A stretch of DNA of 64,000 bases. It comes from CAYOOT01 sp964405665. GTDB taxonomy: Bacteria > Bdellovibrionota_C > UBA2361 > SZUA-149 > CAZDWZ01. Of the stretch, positions 1 through 9,062 are shown piece after piece. The notes under the pieces are model-generated. The model was not told the origin of the DNA and searched no databases. It was given only the letters and a program-made list of their open reading frames with translations. The stretch is taken from NCBI GenBank assembly GCA_964405665.1, contig CAYOOT010000004.1, positions 1-64,000 of the forward strand, given 5' to 3'. The position numbers and the translations under genes were made by a program. How positions within the stretch are numbered: the stretch's first letter is position 1; every line of letters begins with the position of its first letter.

Positions 1-1
1 A

Positions 2-1843
2 TGGAGTGGAGAAAGTATGGCCGCCATGAGAATTTCACCAAAGACTTGGACTGGTACTGTAAGTAATATTCATATCCACGTCTGGTCAGCTAGCTTTCTG
101 GGAGGAATAATTTCTATTTTCCCCGTGTTTCTCGTGCTCTATCGACCAGGAAGTATTTTAACTCGTCAAGTTATCACTGTGGCTCAAATGTTAACTTCAA
201 GTTTACTGATCCATCTTACCGGCGGAAGAATTGAAACTCATTTTCACGTTTTCGGTTCTCTCGCCTTAATCGCTTTTTATCGAGATTGGACTGTTTTTCC
301 CACGGCCACATTTGTTGTCGTAATCGATCACTGGCTGCGCGGTGTTTATTTCCCTCTTTCGGTCTATGGTGTTGCCTATGCTAGCCCTTGGCGGTCCCTG
401 GAGCATGCCGGCTGGGTGATTTTTGAAAATGTTTTTCTAATCTGGTCTTGCAAGATCAGCAACCATGAGTCCAGAGAAGTTGCCAAAAAACGGGCCGAGT
501 TGGAAATTTTAAACCGCAGTATTCAAGCTAAAGTTGAAGACAGGACTTACGATCTTTTAAGGGCACAAGAGGATATTAAGGAGCGTGAGGAACGATTGCA
601 AACTATTCTGCATACGGCAGCTGACGCCATAGTAATTCTTGACTGCAACATGAGAATTGTAAAAATTAATGCGGTAACAGAAAAGTTTTTTGGATATCCA
701 GAAGAATATTTAGTGGGCAAACATATCAATGTCCTTCTGCAAGAAACTTCCCGTAACACCATGAATAAAATACTTTTGAGTGACGGCGATTGTCCTGCCG
801 ATGAATTAAAAACATCGCATTGTAATTTGACGGCAATAGGTAAAAATGGAACAAATCTCTCGGTCGAAGTGGCGATGAGTAAAATGATGGTTGGTAATAG
901 TCCAATGTATACAATCATTCTGCGTGACATAACAGAGCGACAAATGATGGAAGTACAATTGCGTCAAGCTCAGAAATTAGAGTCGATTGGACAACTTGCT
1001 GCCGGTATCGCTCACGAAATTAACACTCCGATTCAGTTTGTGGGCGATAATACACGTTTTTTACAAGATGAATTTTCCAACATTAAAAAACTTCTAGAGG
1101 GATCTACAAAATTAATCGAATTTTTAAAAGTCAGTGATAATCATTCAGCAATCTTAAATGAACTGGATGAAATTATGAAACAAGTGGATTCTCCATATCT
1201 CTGTGAAGAAATACCAAAAGCGATTCAACAATCTCTTGAAGGGATTGCGCGCGTAACACATATCGTTCGGGCAATGAAGGATTTTTCTCATCCTGGAACC
1301 TCGGAAAAACAATACGTTGATATTAATAAGGCGATAGAAAGCACCGTTGTAATCAGTACTAACGAATGGAAATATGTAGCTGATGTGGAAATGAAATTTG
1401 ATTCTTCTCTGCCCCTAGTCCCCTGTCTGATTGGAGAATTTAATCAGGTTATTTTGAATCTGCTGGTCAACGCCGCAAACGCAATCGCTGATGTAAAAGA
1501 TAAAGGGACAAATGAAAAGGGGAAAATTACAATTAGTACTCATAATTTAGGTAATTGGGTAGAAATCAAACTTCAGGACTCAGGCATTGGTATTCCCAAG
1601 AATATTGCCCACAAGATTTTTGATCCCTTTTTTACAACTAAGGATGTCGGCAAAGGCACCGGGCAAGGTTTGACTTTAGTTCAAACAATAATAATTAATA
1701 AGCATAAAGGAACCATTAATTTTGAATCGGAAATTGGAAAAGGTACAACTTTTATAATTTGTCTTCCCCTAAAAGAAGGTGTTTCTATCGGCTCTTTAAA
1801 AAAAATCACAAATTATAATTTCTTTACCGGGGAACTGCTATGA
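2..1843 (+). CDS. Membrane sensor histidine kinase with PAS domain, 5' end outside window
   Basis: Sensor kinase expected to phosphorylate the receiver encoded next. The reading frame is open to the window edge. An ATG exists at 17, but the residues before it (W-S-G-E-S) align by spacing with a transmembrane segment that, as I recall the family, precedes the ISPKTWTG motif, so I think the gene starts upstream. The visible part has four or five membrane segments rich in His (HIHVW, GGRIETHFHVFGSLA), a coiled coil near residues 155-190, a PAS domain near 195-310, an H-box (AGIAHEINTP, near residue 331), an N-box (NLLVNAANAI) and G-boxes (DSGIGIP, GTGQGLTL). It overlaps the next gene by 4 bp (ATGA), so translation is coupled. 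The signal sensed is unknown. Confidence 0.9.
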   Translation, partial: WSGESMAAMRISPKTWTGTVSNIHIHVWSASFLGGIISIFPVFLVLYRPGSILTRQVITVAQMLTSSLLIHLTGGRIETHFHVFGSLALIAFYRDWTVFPTATFVVVIDHWLRGVYFPLSVYGVAYASPWRSLEHAGWVIFENVFLIWSCKISNHESREVAKKRAELEILNRSIQAKVEDRTYDLLRAQEDIKEREERLQTILHTAADAIVILDCNMRIVKINAVTEKFFGYPEEYLVGKHINVLLQETSRNTMNKILLSDGDCPADELKTSHCNLTAIGKNGTNLSVEVAMSKMMVGNSPMYTIILRDITERQMMEVQLRQAQKLESIGQLAAGIAHEINTPIQFVGDNTRFLQDEFSNIKKLLEGSTKLIEFLKVSDNHSAILNELDEIMKQVDSPYLCEEIPKAIQQSLEGIARVTHIVRAMKDFSHPGTSEKQYVDINKAIESTVVISTNEWKYVADVEMKFDSSLPLVPCLIGEFNQVILNLLVNAANAIADVKDKGTNEKGKITISTHNLGNWVEIKLQDSGIGIPKNIAHKIFDPFFTTKDVGKGTGQGLTLVQTIIINKHKGTINFESEIGKGTTFIICLPLKEGVSIGSLKKITNYNFFTGELL

Positions 1844-2940
1844 ATGAAACAATGCTCTTTGTGGATGACGATGATAGCTTGCTCCAAGGCTTACAACGCA
1901 TGCTCCGTTCCAAACGAATGGAATGGGATATGACGTTTGTCTCAGGTAGCCGCAAAGCAATTAAAGAAATAGAAACAAGATCTTTTGATGTAATAGTCGT
2001 AGACATGCGGATGCCAGAAATTGATGGTGCAGAATTATTACAACGCGTCAAAAAAATGTGTCCTAAAAGTGTTAGGATTATTCTTTCAGGACAAGCCGAT
2101 CTTCAGACAATAATGAAAGCTATTGGCAGCACACATCAATACATTTCTAAACCATGTGACCCGGAAGTGCTTAAAGCTACCATCGATCGCGCTTCAAATT
2201 TGCGTAAATTAATGAAAAATGAGTTATTGGGAGAATTCATCTCCCAGCTGGAATATTTGCCCACGCAAGCAGATCTCTACGATGAAATCCTTAGGGAAAT
2301 TAATTCGGAAAACCCCTCAATTGAAAAAATCGGCAAGAGTATTGCACGAGATATGGGAATGACTATAAAAATTCTTCAATTGGTGAATTCTTCTTTTTTT
2401 GGCCCGGCTAAAAATGTGGCCAATATTAATGAAGCAGTTGGTATTTTAGGCTTGGACATTCTCAGAAAATTACTGCTTACTTGCCAAATTTTTTCCCGCT
2501 GCAATACAGATTATGCCGGTGGTTTACGATTAGATGAAATAAATAATTATGGCAGTGCGATTGGAGCTTTGGCAGAAAACATCGCTCTTGAGGAAGGAAT
2601 TGAACTTTCACAAACAAAAATTTGTCCGACAATTGGCTTATTATCGAATATCGGCAAGTTGGTCTTGTCTCTCTATGCACCAGAAAAATACCAAGAGATC
2701 TTAAAATTGGAGAAGGATAGTGAGTTGTCAATGAAAAAAGAACTTGAACTTTTTGGCACTACTTATGCAGAAGCGGGAGGATATTTACTGGGACTTTGGG
2801 GATTGCCCGATAAAATTGTCACTGCCGCGACAAATCAACATCAAAAAGCAGAAGCGGGAGAAGAAAAATTTACAATTTTATCCGCTTTACAAAAAGCAAA
2901 ACAATTGATTAAAGCCAACAAACTCTGCTTTTCTAAATAA
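1840..2940 (+). CDS. Response regulator with receiver and HDOD domains
   Basis: The N-terminal receiver domain (about 1-120) has the acidic pocket (VDDDD), the phospho-acceptor Asp55 in VVDMRMP and the conserved Lys104 (ISKP). Residues 140-350 form an HDOD domain, a non-catalytic relative of HD hydrolases used in signalling outputs. There is no DNA-binding domain, so its output is probably protein-protein or nucleotide signalling. Start and stop are clear and the 366 aa length is usual for receiver-HDOD proteins. It overlaps the kinase gene by 4 bp and is its likely partner. A large palindromic repeat follows the stop. Confidence 0.9.
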   Translation: MNETMLFVDDDDSLLQGLQRMLRSKRMEWDMTFVSGSRKAIKEIETRSFDVIVVDMRMPEIDGAELLQRVKKMCPKSVRIILSGQADLQTIMKAIGSTHQYISKPCDPEVLKATIDRASNLRKLMKNELLGEFISQLEYLPTQADLYDEILREINSENPSIEKIGKSIARDMGMTIKILQLVNSSFFGPAKNVANINEAVGILGLDILRKLLLTCQIFSRCNTDYAGGLRLDEINNYGSAIGALAENIALEEGIELSQTKICPTIGLLSNIGKLVLSLYAPEKYQEILKLEKDSELSMKKELELFGTTYAEAGGYLLGLWGLPDKIVTAATNQHQKAEAGEEKFTILSALQKAKQLIKANKLCFSK

Positions 2941-2947
2941 ATAGAGG

Positions 2948-3139
2948 CTGTAAATTAAACTGTGTATTTTCCAATATACGTACGGAGCGCGGACTTTAGT
3001 CCGCTTAATACCAAACTTTTATTCTGTTATACTAAAATATTTGGAAATAAGCGGACTAAAGTCCGCGCTCCGTACGTTTTATGCTTTTAATTATGTATAT
3101 GGAAATTCCCAATAATTAATTATATAGTTTAATTTACAG
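2948..3139. repeat. Compound nested inverted repeat (family A core inside an outer pair)
   Basis: The outer arms CTGTAAATTAAACT (2948-2961) and AGTTTAATTTACAG (3126-3139) are perfect inverted copies. Inside them lies a family A palindrome at 2978-3077 with long arms beginning ACGTACGGAGCGCGGACT and ending in the inverse. Each arm itself contains the small palindrome AAGCGGACT/AGTCCGCTT. Related A sequences occur at 37401-37420, 49993-50295 and 56726-56958. This looks like a MITE-type non-coding element. The 2941-3256 gap holds nothing else I recognise. Confidence 0.8.
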
Positions 3140-3256
3140 TCTATAGGAGATTACCTCGGACTTAAGTTCTTCGCTATCTGATGCTAATTATTGCCGATTA
3201 TGCTTTGATATCCTATAATAAAATAAATTTTTTAAAAATTCTTCCTGAAATGTTTT

Positions 3257-4003
3257 ATGGCCCATACCCTTCGTCTACTTACATTCAATATCCATAAGGG
3301 ATATTCTACCGGCAAAATTCGCTATACACTTAAAAAAATTTATCAAGCACTGCGCAGTGTTGAAATTGATATTGTTTTTCTTCAAGAAGTAATGGGTAAA
3401 GAAAAATCCGGTAATTCAACCAGCGAAATGAAAACACAGGCGCAATTTGAATTTCTAGCCGATACTCTCTGGCCCCATTTTGCCTATGGTCAAAATGCAG
3501 TATTCAAAGAATCACATCATGGCAATGCTATTCTTAGTCGTTATCCGATTAAATGGCATAATAATATCAACCTCTCCACAAATCGTCTGGAAAAAAGAGG
3601 TTTATTACATGCGATTATTGCTATACCGGGAGTTAAAGACCCTCTTCATTGTTTTAATGTTCATCTTAATCTTTTTGAGCGCGGTCGCCAAAACCAACTC
3701 CCCGGCTTGGTAAATTATTTTCATAAAGAAGTCAGTGCCAAATATCCATTTATTCTGGCAGGAGATTTTAATGATTGGACACAAAGATTATCCAAGCAGT
3801 TGGAAAAAAAAATTGAAGTTAAAGAGTTGTTTAATAGCTGTCACGGGAAGCATGCAAAAACTTTTCCCAGTCATTTACCGATCTTGAAGTTGGATCGAAT
3901 TTATGGTCGCGGAGTCAAAGCAGTTAAAGCACAAGTCTTAAAGGGCAAAGAGTGGCGATCGCTATCTGATCATGCCCCTATTTTAGTGGAAGTTACGCTG
4001 TAA
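3257..4003 (+). CDS. Endonuclease/exonuclease/phosphatase (EEP) family protein
   Basis: This is a 248 aa single-domain EEP-fold hydrolase. The family's metal and catalytic motifs are in order: TFNIHKG (about residue 9), LQEV (41), GNAILSRYPI (94), NVHLN (132), AGDFNDW (168), LDRIYG (213) and SDHAPI (238). Family members cleave phosphodiesters in nucleic acids, phospholipids or inositides, and the substrate cannot be chosen from sequence. There is no signal peptide, so it is probably cytoplasmic. No strong ribosome binding site precedes the ATG. It stands alone between a repeat and a secreted-protein gene. Confidence 0.85.
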   Translation: MAHTLRLLTFNIHKGYSTGKIRYTLKKIYQALRSVEIDIVFLQEVMGKEKSGNSTSEMKTQAQFEFLADTLWPHFAYGQNAVFKESHHGNAILSRYPIKWHNNINLSTNRLEKRGLLHAIIAIPGVKDPLHCFNVHLNLFERGRQNQLPGLVNYFHKEVSAKYPFILAGDFNDWTQRLSKQLEKKIEVKELFNSCHGKHAKTFPSHLPILKLDRIYGRGVKAVKAQVLKGKEWRSLSDHAPILVEVTL

Positions 4004-4144
4004 AAAGCTACAAATTCCTAATTAAAGAAAATTCCTTCTTTTGACGAAAGCATTATTAGTAATCTAAGAATTGCCCCATTAACTTTGTTTTGATCAATTA
4101 AAAAATCAAATTTTTGTGCGAAGTATTCTTGTGGAGATAGGAAA

Positions 4145-5674
4145 ATGTTTAAAAAATTTATAGTGATTTCTTTCTTAATAAGCAATTTATTTTTTTTAAA
4201 AAATGCAAATGCTGAAAAAGAAAAATTACCTCTTTCCAGAATAAGTAATATTACTGTTAATGGGAAACAAGTAATTTGCGCTCTTTTTTCTGGCAGAAGT
4301 CATTATCATGTTGCAAAACGGGTTCGAAGAAGAGGCAGTGTCTATCAAAGAATTCGTGGAAATGCTGCTCAGAGAGCTGCCTGCTTGAATCTTAGTAATT
4401 TAGGCACAGTTTCTCTATCGGAATTACCAAGTTCGGCAGATTTAGTGAGAACAAATTCAGTTAGCTCAGCAATTAGACCGGCTGCAGTTTCGGGAACTCC
4501 TTTAAATTTACCTGATATCCCTGATTCCAGCTTAAAAGATGTATTTTGGCGCTCAGATGTGGTTGATGCAATTGTTTCTGGTTCCCCATCGGCAGAACAA
4601 TGTAGTGAATTTTTTAACTCACAAACAGATGGTTTTTCCGGGGGATTAAATGCTTGTTATCTTACTCAAAACGTTGGTTCATCCTTTGAAACTATTTTAC
4701 AATCTGGCACAAGTCTCTGTTATATGAAAAATGCTCCGACGCAAGCTAATGTCGATGCTGGAATAGTCTCTTTAATTAGCGGTAGCCTTCCCGGTGGAAG
4801 TGCAGACAACCTCTTCTCTACTCCTTCCGGTTCGTCTTCAAGATTAGTTAGAGTAGATGCCTCACAAGGAGGTGAACAAAGTCAGATTATTTTTATAAAA
4901 GTTTATGGATCCAGCACAAATTCAAGCAACGGAGATAATTATCGTTTCGATATTTGGTTTTGCAATGAGGATTCTGGTAATCCGCAAGAATATGAAAGTG
5001 CTAGAGTCACTAGCGATGGAAGATTCATCTCTTCAGGTTCAAGAAATCAAGACGGAAGGACTTCCAGTTCCACTGTAACAGCTTATCTCAAACGTGAAGC
5101 CGGAAGTCTGATATTTGACAATGATCGCACAAGAACTGCCGAAATTTTCTCTATTACAGATAGCGAAAATTTCCAAAGCTCTCTAGAAGTCGATTCTTCC
5201 AATGTGATCAGAAATAAGGTTTATAATAACTTTAATGGAGAAACGAGAAAAGCTTATTCAGTGACAGAAGTTAGCGGTGCAAGCATAGCTGAATTAAAAT
5301 TCTTACAAGGTGCATATAAGGAATTATATGCCAGAAGTGAAGAAGAACAATATAATTTTCAAACAGGAGTAGAATATCGGGATACTTATTACGCCGCAGC
5401 ACCGAATAATACCTATGTATCGGAACTTAGTGCTGTTAATTTAAACACTGATAGTTTTTACTCATCATTCGCGGATGTAGACTTTGATAACAGTAGTTTT
5501 TCTTGTTCGGCCACACCAGATGTCCGAGTGAGCATGAATCTGGCACATCAAGATTTTGCGCCAATTCAAGCAGCTTGCGAAGGAACACGCCTAGATGGCA
5601 TGGATTTTTGCAACTCAGATTCTACGGTTCAACAAGCAAGCAGTAATTATTTTAGCGTTTGCCCACAACCATAA
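4145..5674 (+). CDS. Secreted Cys-containing protein of unknown function
   Basis: I do not recognise this 509 aa protein. It has a classical signal peptide (hydrophobic residues 5-19, cleavage likely after ANA at 23), then a basic stretch (KRVRRRGSVYQRIRG, about 58-72). The remainder is Ser/Asn/Thr-rich with about ten cysteines, several close to the C-terminus (FSCSA, AACEG, DFCNS, VCPQP). The pattern fits an exported, possibly disulfide-bonded beta-rich protein. A GGAG/AGGA-type ribosome site lies just before the ATG. It is monocistronic, and the downstream glycan operon converges on it. Confidence 0.8.
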   Translation: MFKKFIVISFLISNLFFLKNANAEKEKLPLSRISNITVNGKQVICALFSGRSHYHVAKRVRRRGSVYQRIRGNAAQRAACLNLSNLGTVSLSELPSSADLVRTNSVSSAIRPAAVSGTPLNLPDIPDSSLKDVFWRSDVVDAIVSGSPSAEQCSEFFNSQTDGFSGGLNACYLTQNVGSSFETILQSGTSLCYMKNAPTQANVDAGIVSLISGSLPGGSADNLFSTPSGSSSRLVRVDASQGGEQSQIIFIKVYGSSTNSSNGDNYRFDIWFCNEDSGNPQEYESARVTSDGRFISSGSRNQDGRTSSSTVTAYLKREAGSLIFDNDRTRTAEIFSITDSENFQSSLEVDSSNVIRNKVYNNFNGETRKAYSVTEVSGASIAELKFLQGAYKELYARSEEEQYNFQTGVEYRDTYYAAAPNNTYVSELSAVNLNTDSFYSSFADVDFDNSSFSCSATPDVRVSMNLAHQDFAPIQAACEGTRLDGMDFCNSDSTVQQASSNYFSVCPQP

Positions 5675-5718
5675 AACTCTCGAGGTGGAATTTACGTTAT
5701 AGAAATTATTTTGAAACT

Positions 5719-6372
5719 CTAGAACTTTTTCCTTTCTAGCGCAGGGCTGCCAAAGGCTAACACACCCGGAGGAATATCCTTTAGTACTAAGGAATTTGCA
5801 CCAACAACGGAACGAGCACCAATTATACAGCCTCTACTGATAATACTTCCCAGCTCAATCAATGCTAGTTCACCCACTGTTACTAAACCAGCACAAAAAA
5901 CTTTTCCTGAAAGTCGAGCAGCAGTTTTAATTACGGACTCATGTTCAGCAACGGCACAACTATTAAGAATTACGAAGTCAGCAATTTGACACTCCGGACC
6001 AACAACGGCTTGAGGCCCAATCATAATTCCCTTACCAAGTTTGGCTGAGGAAGCGATAACTGCACTGGGGTGAATAGCTGAAATTAATTCAAAGTTTTGC
6101 TTTTCTGCGGATTCTCCAAGTAATAGTCTATTTTCGTTATCTCCGACAGCAATGATAATATGCCTAATACCTAGGTGTTTTAGTTCTGAAAGAGGATCTG
6201 CTGAAGCAATAACAACACCAGAAAGAAATTTTTCTCCATTTCTTTGGAGATTAATATTATCCAAAAAGTATTTGGGAAAATATTTTCCATCTTGCAATAA
6301 AGCTTCTACAACGCATTTTGCATGACTTGATGCGCCCCAGACTGCGATGATTGTCGGATTTTTATCTGACAT
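5719..6372 (-). CDS. NeuD/PglD-like sugar O- or N-acyltransferase
   Basis: The 217 aa protein has the two parts of the sialic-acid O-acetyltransferase NeuD / PglD family. An N-terminal Rossmann-like PglD_N domain (IAVWGASSHAKCVVEAL, then IIIAVGDNENR) is followed by a left-handed beta-helix of hexapeptide repeats (from about residue 100, e.g. AKLGKGIMIGPQAVVGPECQ). Such enzymes acylate amino- or nonulosonic sugars of surface glycans. It is the last gene of a three-gene minus-strand operon and overlaps the glycosyltransferase by 11 bp. With an aminotransferase two genes upstream, an N-acyl amino sugar is the likely product. Confidence 0.85.
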   Translation of the reverse strand: MSDKNPTIIAVWGASSHAKCVVEALLQDGKYFPKYFLDNINLQRNGEKFLSGVVIASADPLSELKHLGIRHIIIAVGDNENRLLLGESAEKQNFELISAIHPSAVIASSAKLGKGIMIGPQAVVGPECQIADFVILNSCAVAEHESVIKTAARLSGKVFCAGLVTVGELALIELGSIISRGCIIGARSVVGANSLVLKDIPPGVLAFGSPALERKKF

Positions 6373-7384
6373 CTGCCTTTTTGCTTTTCTTAAGATTAAT
6401 ACATTTGTTCAAAAATTCTTTGAATTTTTTATTTCCAGTACGAAGATTAGTTCTAAAACCAATCTTCATCCGAAAATATTGCAAGCATTCTCCGATGAGT
6501 ATTTCTGGGCAACCCAGTGTAAGAATTTTTTTGCATTTTTGCCATGAATTAATCTTTTCATCTTTAAGGCGTTCCAGTGCGCGTTGCGCACGTCGTCTTT
6601 TAAGCATACGGGTTAAAGGTTTGCGAAAATGTTCATTATGTTCTGCAAAAAGAGAAAAAGTTTTCTCGATTAACTCATCTTGTTCACTTTTTGTCTTACT
6701 TGTCCAGAAGCCTTGAGACTGACAACGATAAACTGCCATGTTTTCCTTCATCAGATGCATTTTACCTTTTGTAGAGATAACAAGCCAAAGAGGCCAATCT
6801 ATTAATCCGTATGTCGGAAACCATTCAGGAAGCACGGGAATGGCCGATCGACGAAAAACAGAAGCTGCAGTGGGAAAATTTTGTTTAAATAAATCCTTCG
6901 TGATTTTAATTCCTGGACTTGCTTTTGAAAATTGTTGATTTGTAAGCAAACCGTTTTTTTCAATTCTCACTGCGTGCGTTGATAACATAATGTCAGGATG
7001 TTGATCGAGAAAATCAATCTGTTTTTGCAATTTCAAGGTATCAGTCCAATAATCATCTCCTTCAAGTAAAGCTACATACTCGGCATTGCATCTCTTCAAG
7101 GTATCCTGAAAGTTGGCAAATATCCCCAGGCAACTGCTCTGAGTTTTCACCTGAATCAAGTTCGGAAAGGAAGCACCTAATTCGGATAAAAATTGCGATG
7201 TGCCATCTGTCGAAGCATCGTCTCCAATTACAAGTCTAATCTTAAAAGAAGTGCTTTGTGCTAAAACACTTTCCACAGCCTGTTGAATGTAATTTTTGTG
7301 ATTTCTGGTGATCATTAGGATATCAACTTTGATTTTATCTTTCTCAATAGAATTTTGAAGTTGCATAGTGTTTGACACAATCAT
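6362..7384 (-). CDS. Family 2 glycosyltransferase
   Basis: A 340 aa GT-A fold transferase. The N-terminal domain shows the family 2 pattern: VDILMITRNHKNYIQQAVES (about 18-37), the Asp pair IGDDASTDGT (53-62) and the metal-binding region ALLEGDDYW (105-113). The C-terminal part is basic (KRRRAQRALERLK) and without strong membrane helices. It probably adds a sugar during assembly of a surface polysaccharide. It sits between the DegT-type aminotransferase and the NeuD-like acyltransferase, overlapping the latter. Start choice is uncertain because Met7 is an alternative and neither has a strong ribosome site. Confidence 0.85.
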   Translation of the reverse strand: MIVSNTMQLQNSIEKDKIKVDILMITRNHKNYIQQAVESVLAQSTSFKIRLVIGDDASTDGTSQFLSELGASFPNLIQVKTQSSCLGIFANFQDTLKRCNAEYVALLEGDDYWTDTLKLQKQIDFLDQHPDIMLSTHAVRIEKNGLLTNQQFSKASPGIKITKDLFKQNFPTAASVFRRSAIPVLPEWFPTYGLIDWPLWLVISTKGKMHLMKENMAVYRCQSQGFWTSKTKSEQDELIEKTFSLFAEHNEHFRKPLTRMLKRRRAQRALERLKDEKINSWQKCKKILTLGCPEILIGECLQYFRMKIGFRTNLRTGNKKFKEFLNKCINLKKSKKADVR

Positions 7385-7404
7385 TTCAAAGAAAATGAAT
7401 TCTT

Positions 7405-8577
7405 TTAGGTAAATATTTCTTGCGGATTGTAATTTTTGCTTTCATTTTTTTGCAGATCTTTCAAACAAGCATCAGTGATTTCAATAATTTTTGTAACTGA
7501 CTCTGGTTCCATTAGATCATAAAGTGGAAAATTCACTATCGCACTCCCTAAAAGCTCCGTGGTGTGAAGACTATTTGCTAAATATTCTTTTTTAAAGTAG
7601 CTCTGTTGATGAAGACAAGGACTAAAATATGTCCTCAAATCAACACCACATTTTTGCATTAAGTTAATAAATTCCTTTCTTCTTGGTCTAAGTGAGAGCG
7701 GCATCAAAACAGGTAAAAATTGTGAAATCGGTTGCCCCAGATGTTGCTGAAACTCAAAACCCTTCAGACCCTCTTTATATAAATTATATAACTGCTGACG
7801 TTTAGCAATTATATTTTTTAAATCCTTGAGTTTCAGCAATGCAAGTGCAGCAATAATTTCAGGCATCTTCGCATTCAAACCGATTGAATGCACTTGGCGA
7901 TCGCTTGAGAATCCGAAATTACACATCGATCTTAATTTCTCTATCACATTTTGATTTTTGCAATAAATTAATCCGCCTTCAGCAGTTGCAAATGATTTTG
8001 TGACGTGCATTGAAAAAACTTGCAGTAAATTGGATTTTGCTCCTGCTTGACTGCCATCGATCTCTTTTGAACCCAAAGAAGCAGCAGCATCAATCAGAAC
8101 GGGAACTCCTGTTTTTTCTGATAGTTGCTCATACCAAGAAAGATCCAAATTTGTCCCAAAAGTCGCATAAGGCATTATCAATGCCACTTCATCGCCATGC
8201 TTTTTAAGTAAGCTTTTAATCTGTTGCTTATCCATAGTCCAATCTTTTGGGTCAACATCACAGAATAAGGGATTTAAACCATTCCAAGAGGCGGCATGTG
8301 CAGTCGCGGCAAAAGTAAATGATGGCATCAGACAAAGTGAGCCTTGACGCTTACTTTGCTCCAATAAAAGTCTAATGGCCACAATCAAACCCAAAGTGGC
8401 ATTGCAGACTGTTAAACAAGTTTGCCCAGGACTTTCAAATAATGACGCAAATTCTGCTTCGAGCTGAGAATTTTTCGGACCATAGTTTGTAAATAAGCCG
8501 GAAAGTTCAATTTCTGTGAGCAGGTCTCTTGATTCTGATAATTTGGGAGAATTGGGAATGAGAAAAGGATATTTCAT
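7405..8577 (-). CDS. DegT/DnrJ/EryC1-type sugar aminotransferase
   Basis: A 390 aa fold-type I PLP enzyme that normally transaminates keto groups of nucleotide-activated sugars. Seen motifs: GLFTNYGPKNSQLE near residue 27, PSFTFAATAHA (about 84), DVDPKDWTM (105), LIDAAASLGS (160), and the region with the Schiff-base Lys, FSMHVTKSFATAEGG (about 187). The last resembles the HxTK-(x)n-GEGG signature of the family. It is first in a minus-strand operon with a glycosyltransferase and a NeuD-like acyltransferase, pointing to an acylated amino sugar on a surface polymer. Confidence 0.88.
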   Translation of the reverse strand: MKYPFLIPNSPKLSESRDLLTEIELSGLFTNYGPKNSQLEAEFASLFESPGQTCLTVCNATLGLIVAIRLLLEQSKRQGSLCLMPSFTFAATAHAASWNGLNPLFCDVDPKDWTMDKQQIKSLLKKHGDEVALIMPYATFGTNLDLSWYEQLSEKTGVPVLIDAAASLGSKEIDGSQAGAKSNLLQVFSMHVTKSFATAEGGLIYCKNQNVIEKLRSMCNFGFSSDRQVHSIGLNAKMPEIIAALALLKLKDLKNIIAKRQQLYNLYKEGLKGFEFQQHLGQPISQFLPVLMPLSLRPRRKEFINLMQKCGVDLRTYFSPCLHQQSYFKKEYLANSLHTTELLGSAIVNFPLYDLMEPESVTKIIEITDACLKDLQKNESKNYNPQEIFT

Positions 8578-9062
8578 GTCTACTCATCTTTTACTGTAAT
8601 TATCAAGGACTACTAGCAAATACGTCTTTTTTTGGGAAAATCTTTAATAATTTTAGCATTAAACTAAGACTTTGGTTTTTTTCAATAAATATTAAATTTG
8701 GCAGTACCTAGGAAATAATAAAGCTATCTAATAAAGTTTCTAGCAATTTATCTGCTACATTAAAATTTTCATTTTTTCATACAAACATATTTTACTTCTT
8801 GTACCCAAGGGCCGGACATTTTCCTTAATTCGGCAAAGTTCTCTAAGATCTGAGATATCTTCTGCAAGAAATTCCTGGATCTTTAATTAAAAACTCTTTT
8901 TTACAAATTTTGATCTGTCTAAATTATAGACACATTTGCATTAAATACTTATCTTTAAAGATAGATATTTAGGTCAAATGAGGATAAGGGAACACCAAGG
9001 GCACAAAGTTGAGTTTATTTAGAGGCCATTATATATATTTTAAGGAAATCTCACGAGGGTAT
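8578..9062. other. Long AT-rich intergenic region
   Basis: 485 bp between two genes pointing away from each other, so it should carry promoters for both. I see no convincing coding frame or RNA gene. The only clear structure is a 14-bp palindrome at 8950-8963, listed separately. Confidence 0.5.
8950..8963. promoter_or_regulatory. Perfect 14-bp palindrome, possible operator
   Basis: TATCTTTAAAGATA is a perfect inverted repeat about 100 bp upstream of the solute-binding protein and dehydratase genes. Its size and place suit a dimeric repressor or activator site, but no regulator gene is adjacent and AT-rich palindromes can arise by chance. Confidence 0.3.

Noticed and set aside
8578..9062. tRNA or small RNA gene in the long gap
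   Set aside because: No cloverleaf, no TTCGANTC-type arm and no strong hairpin-terminator pair could be found.
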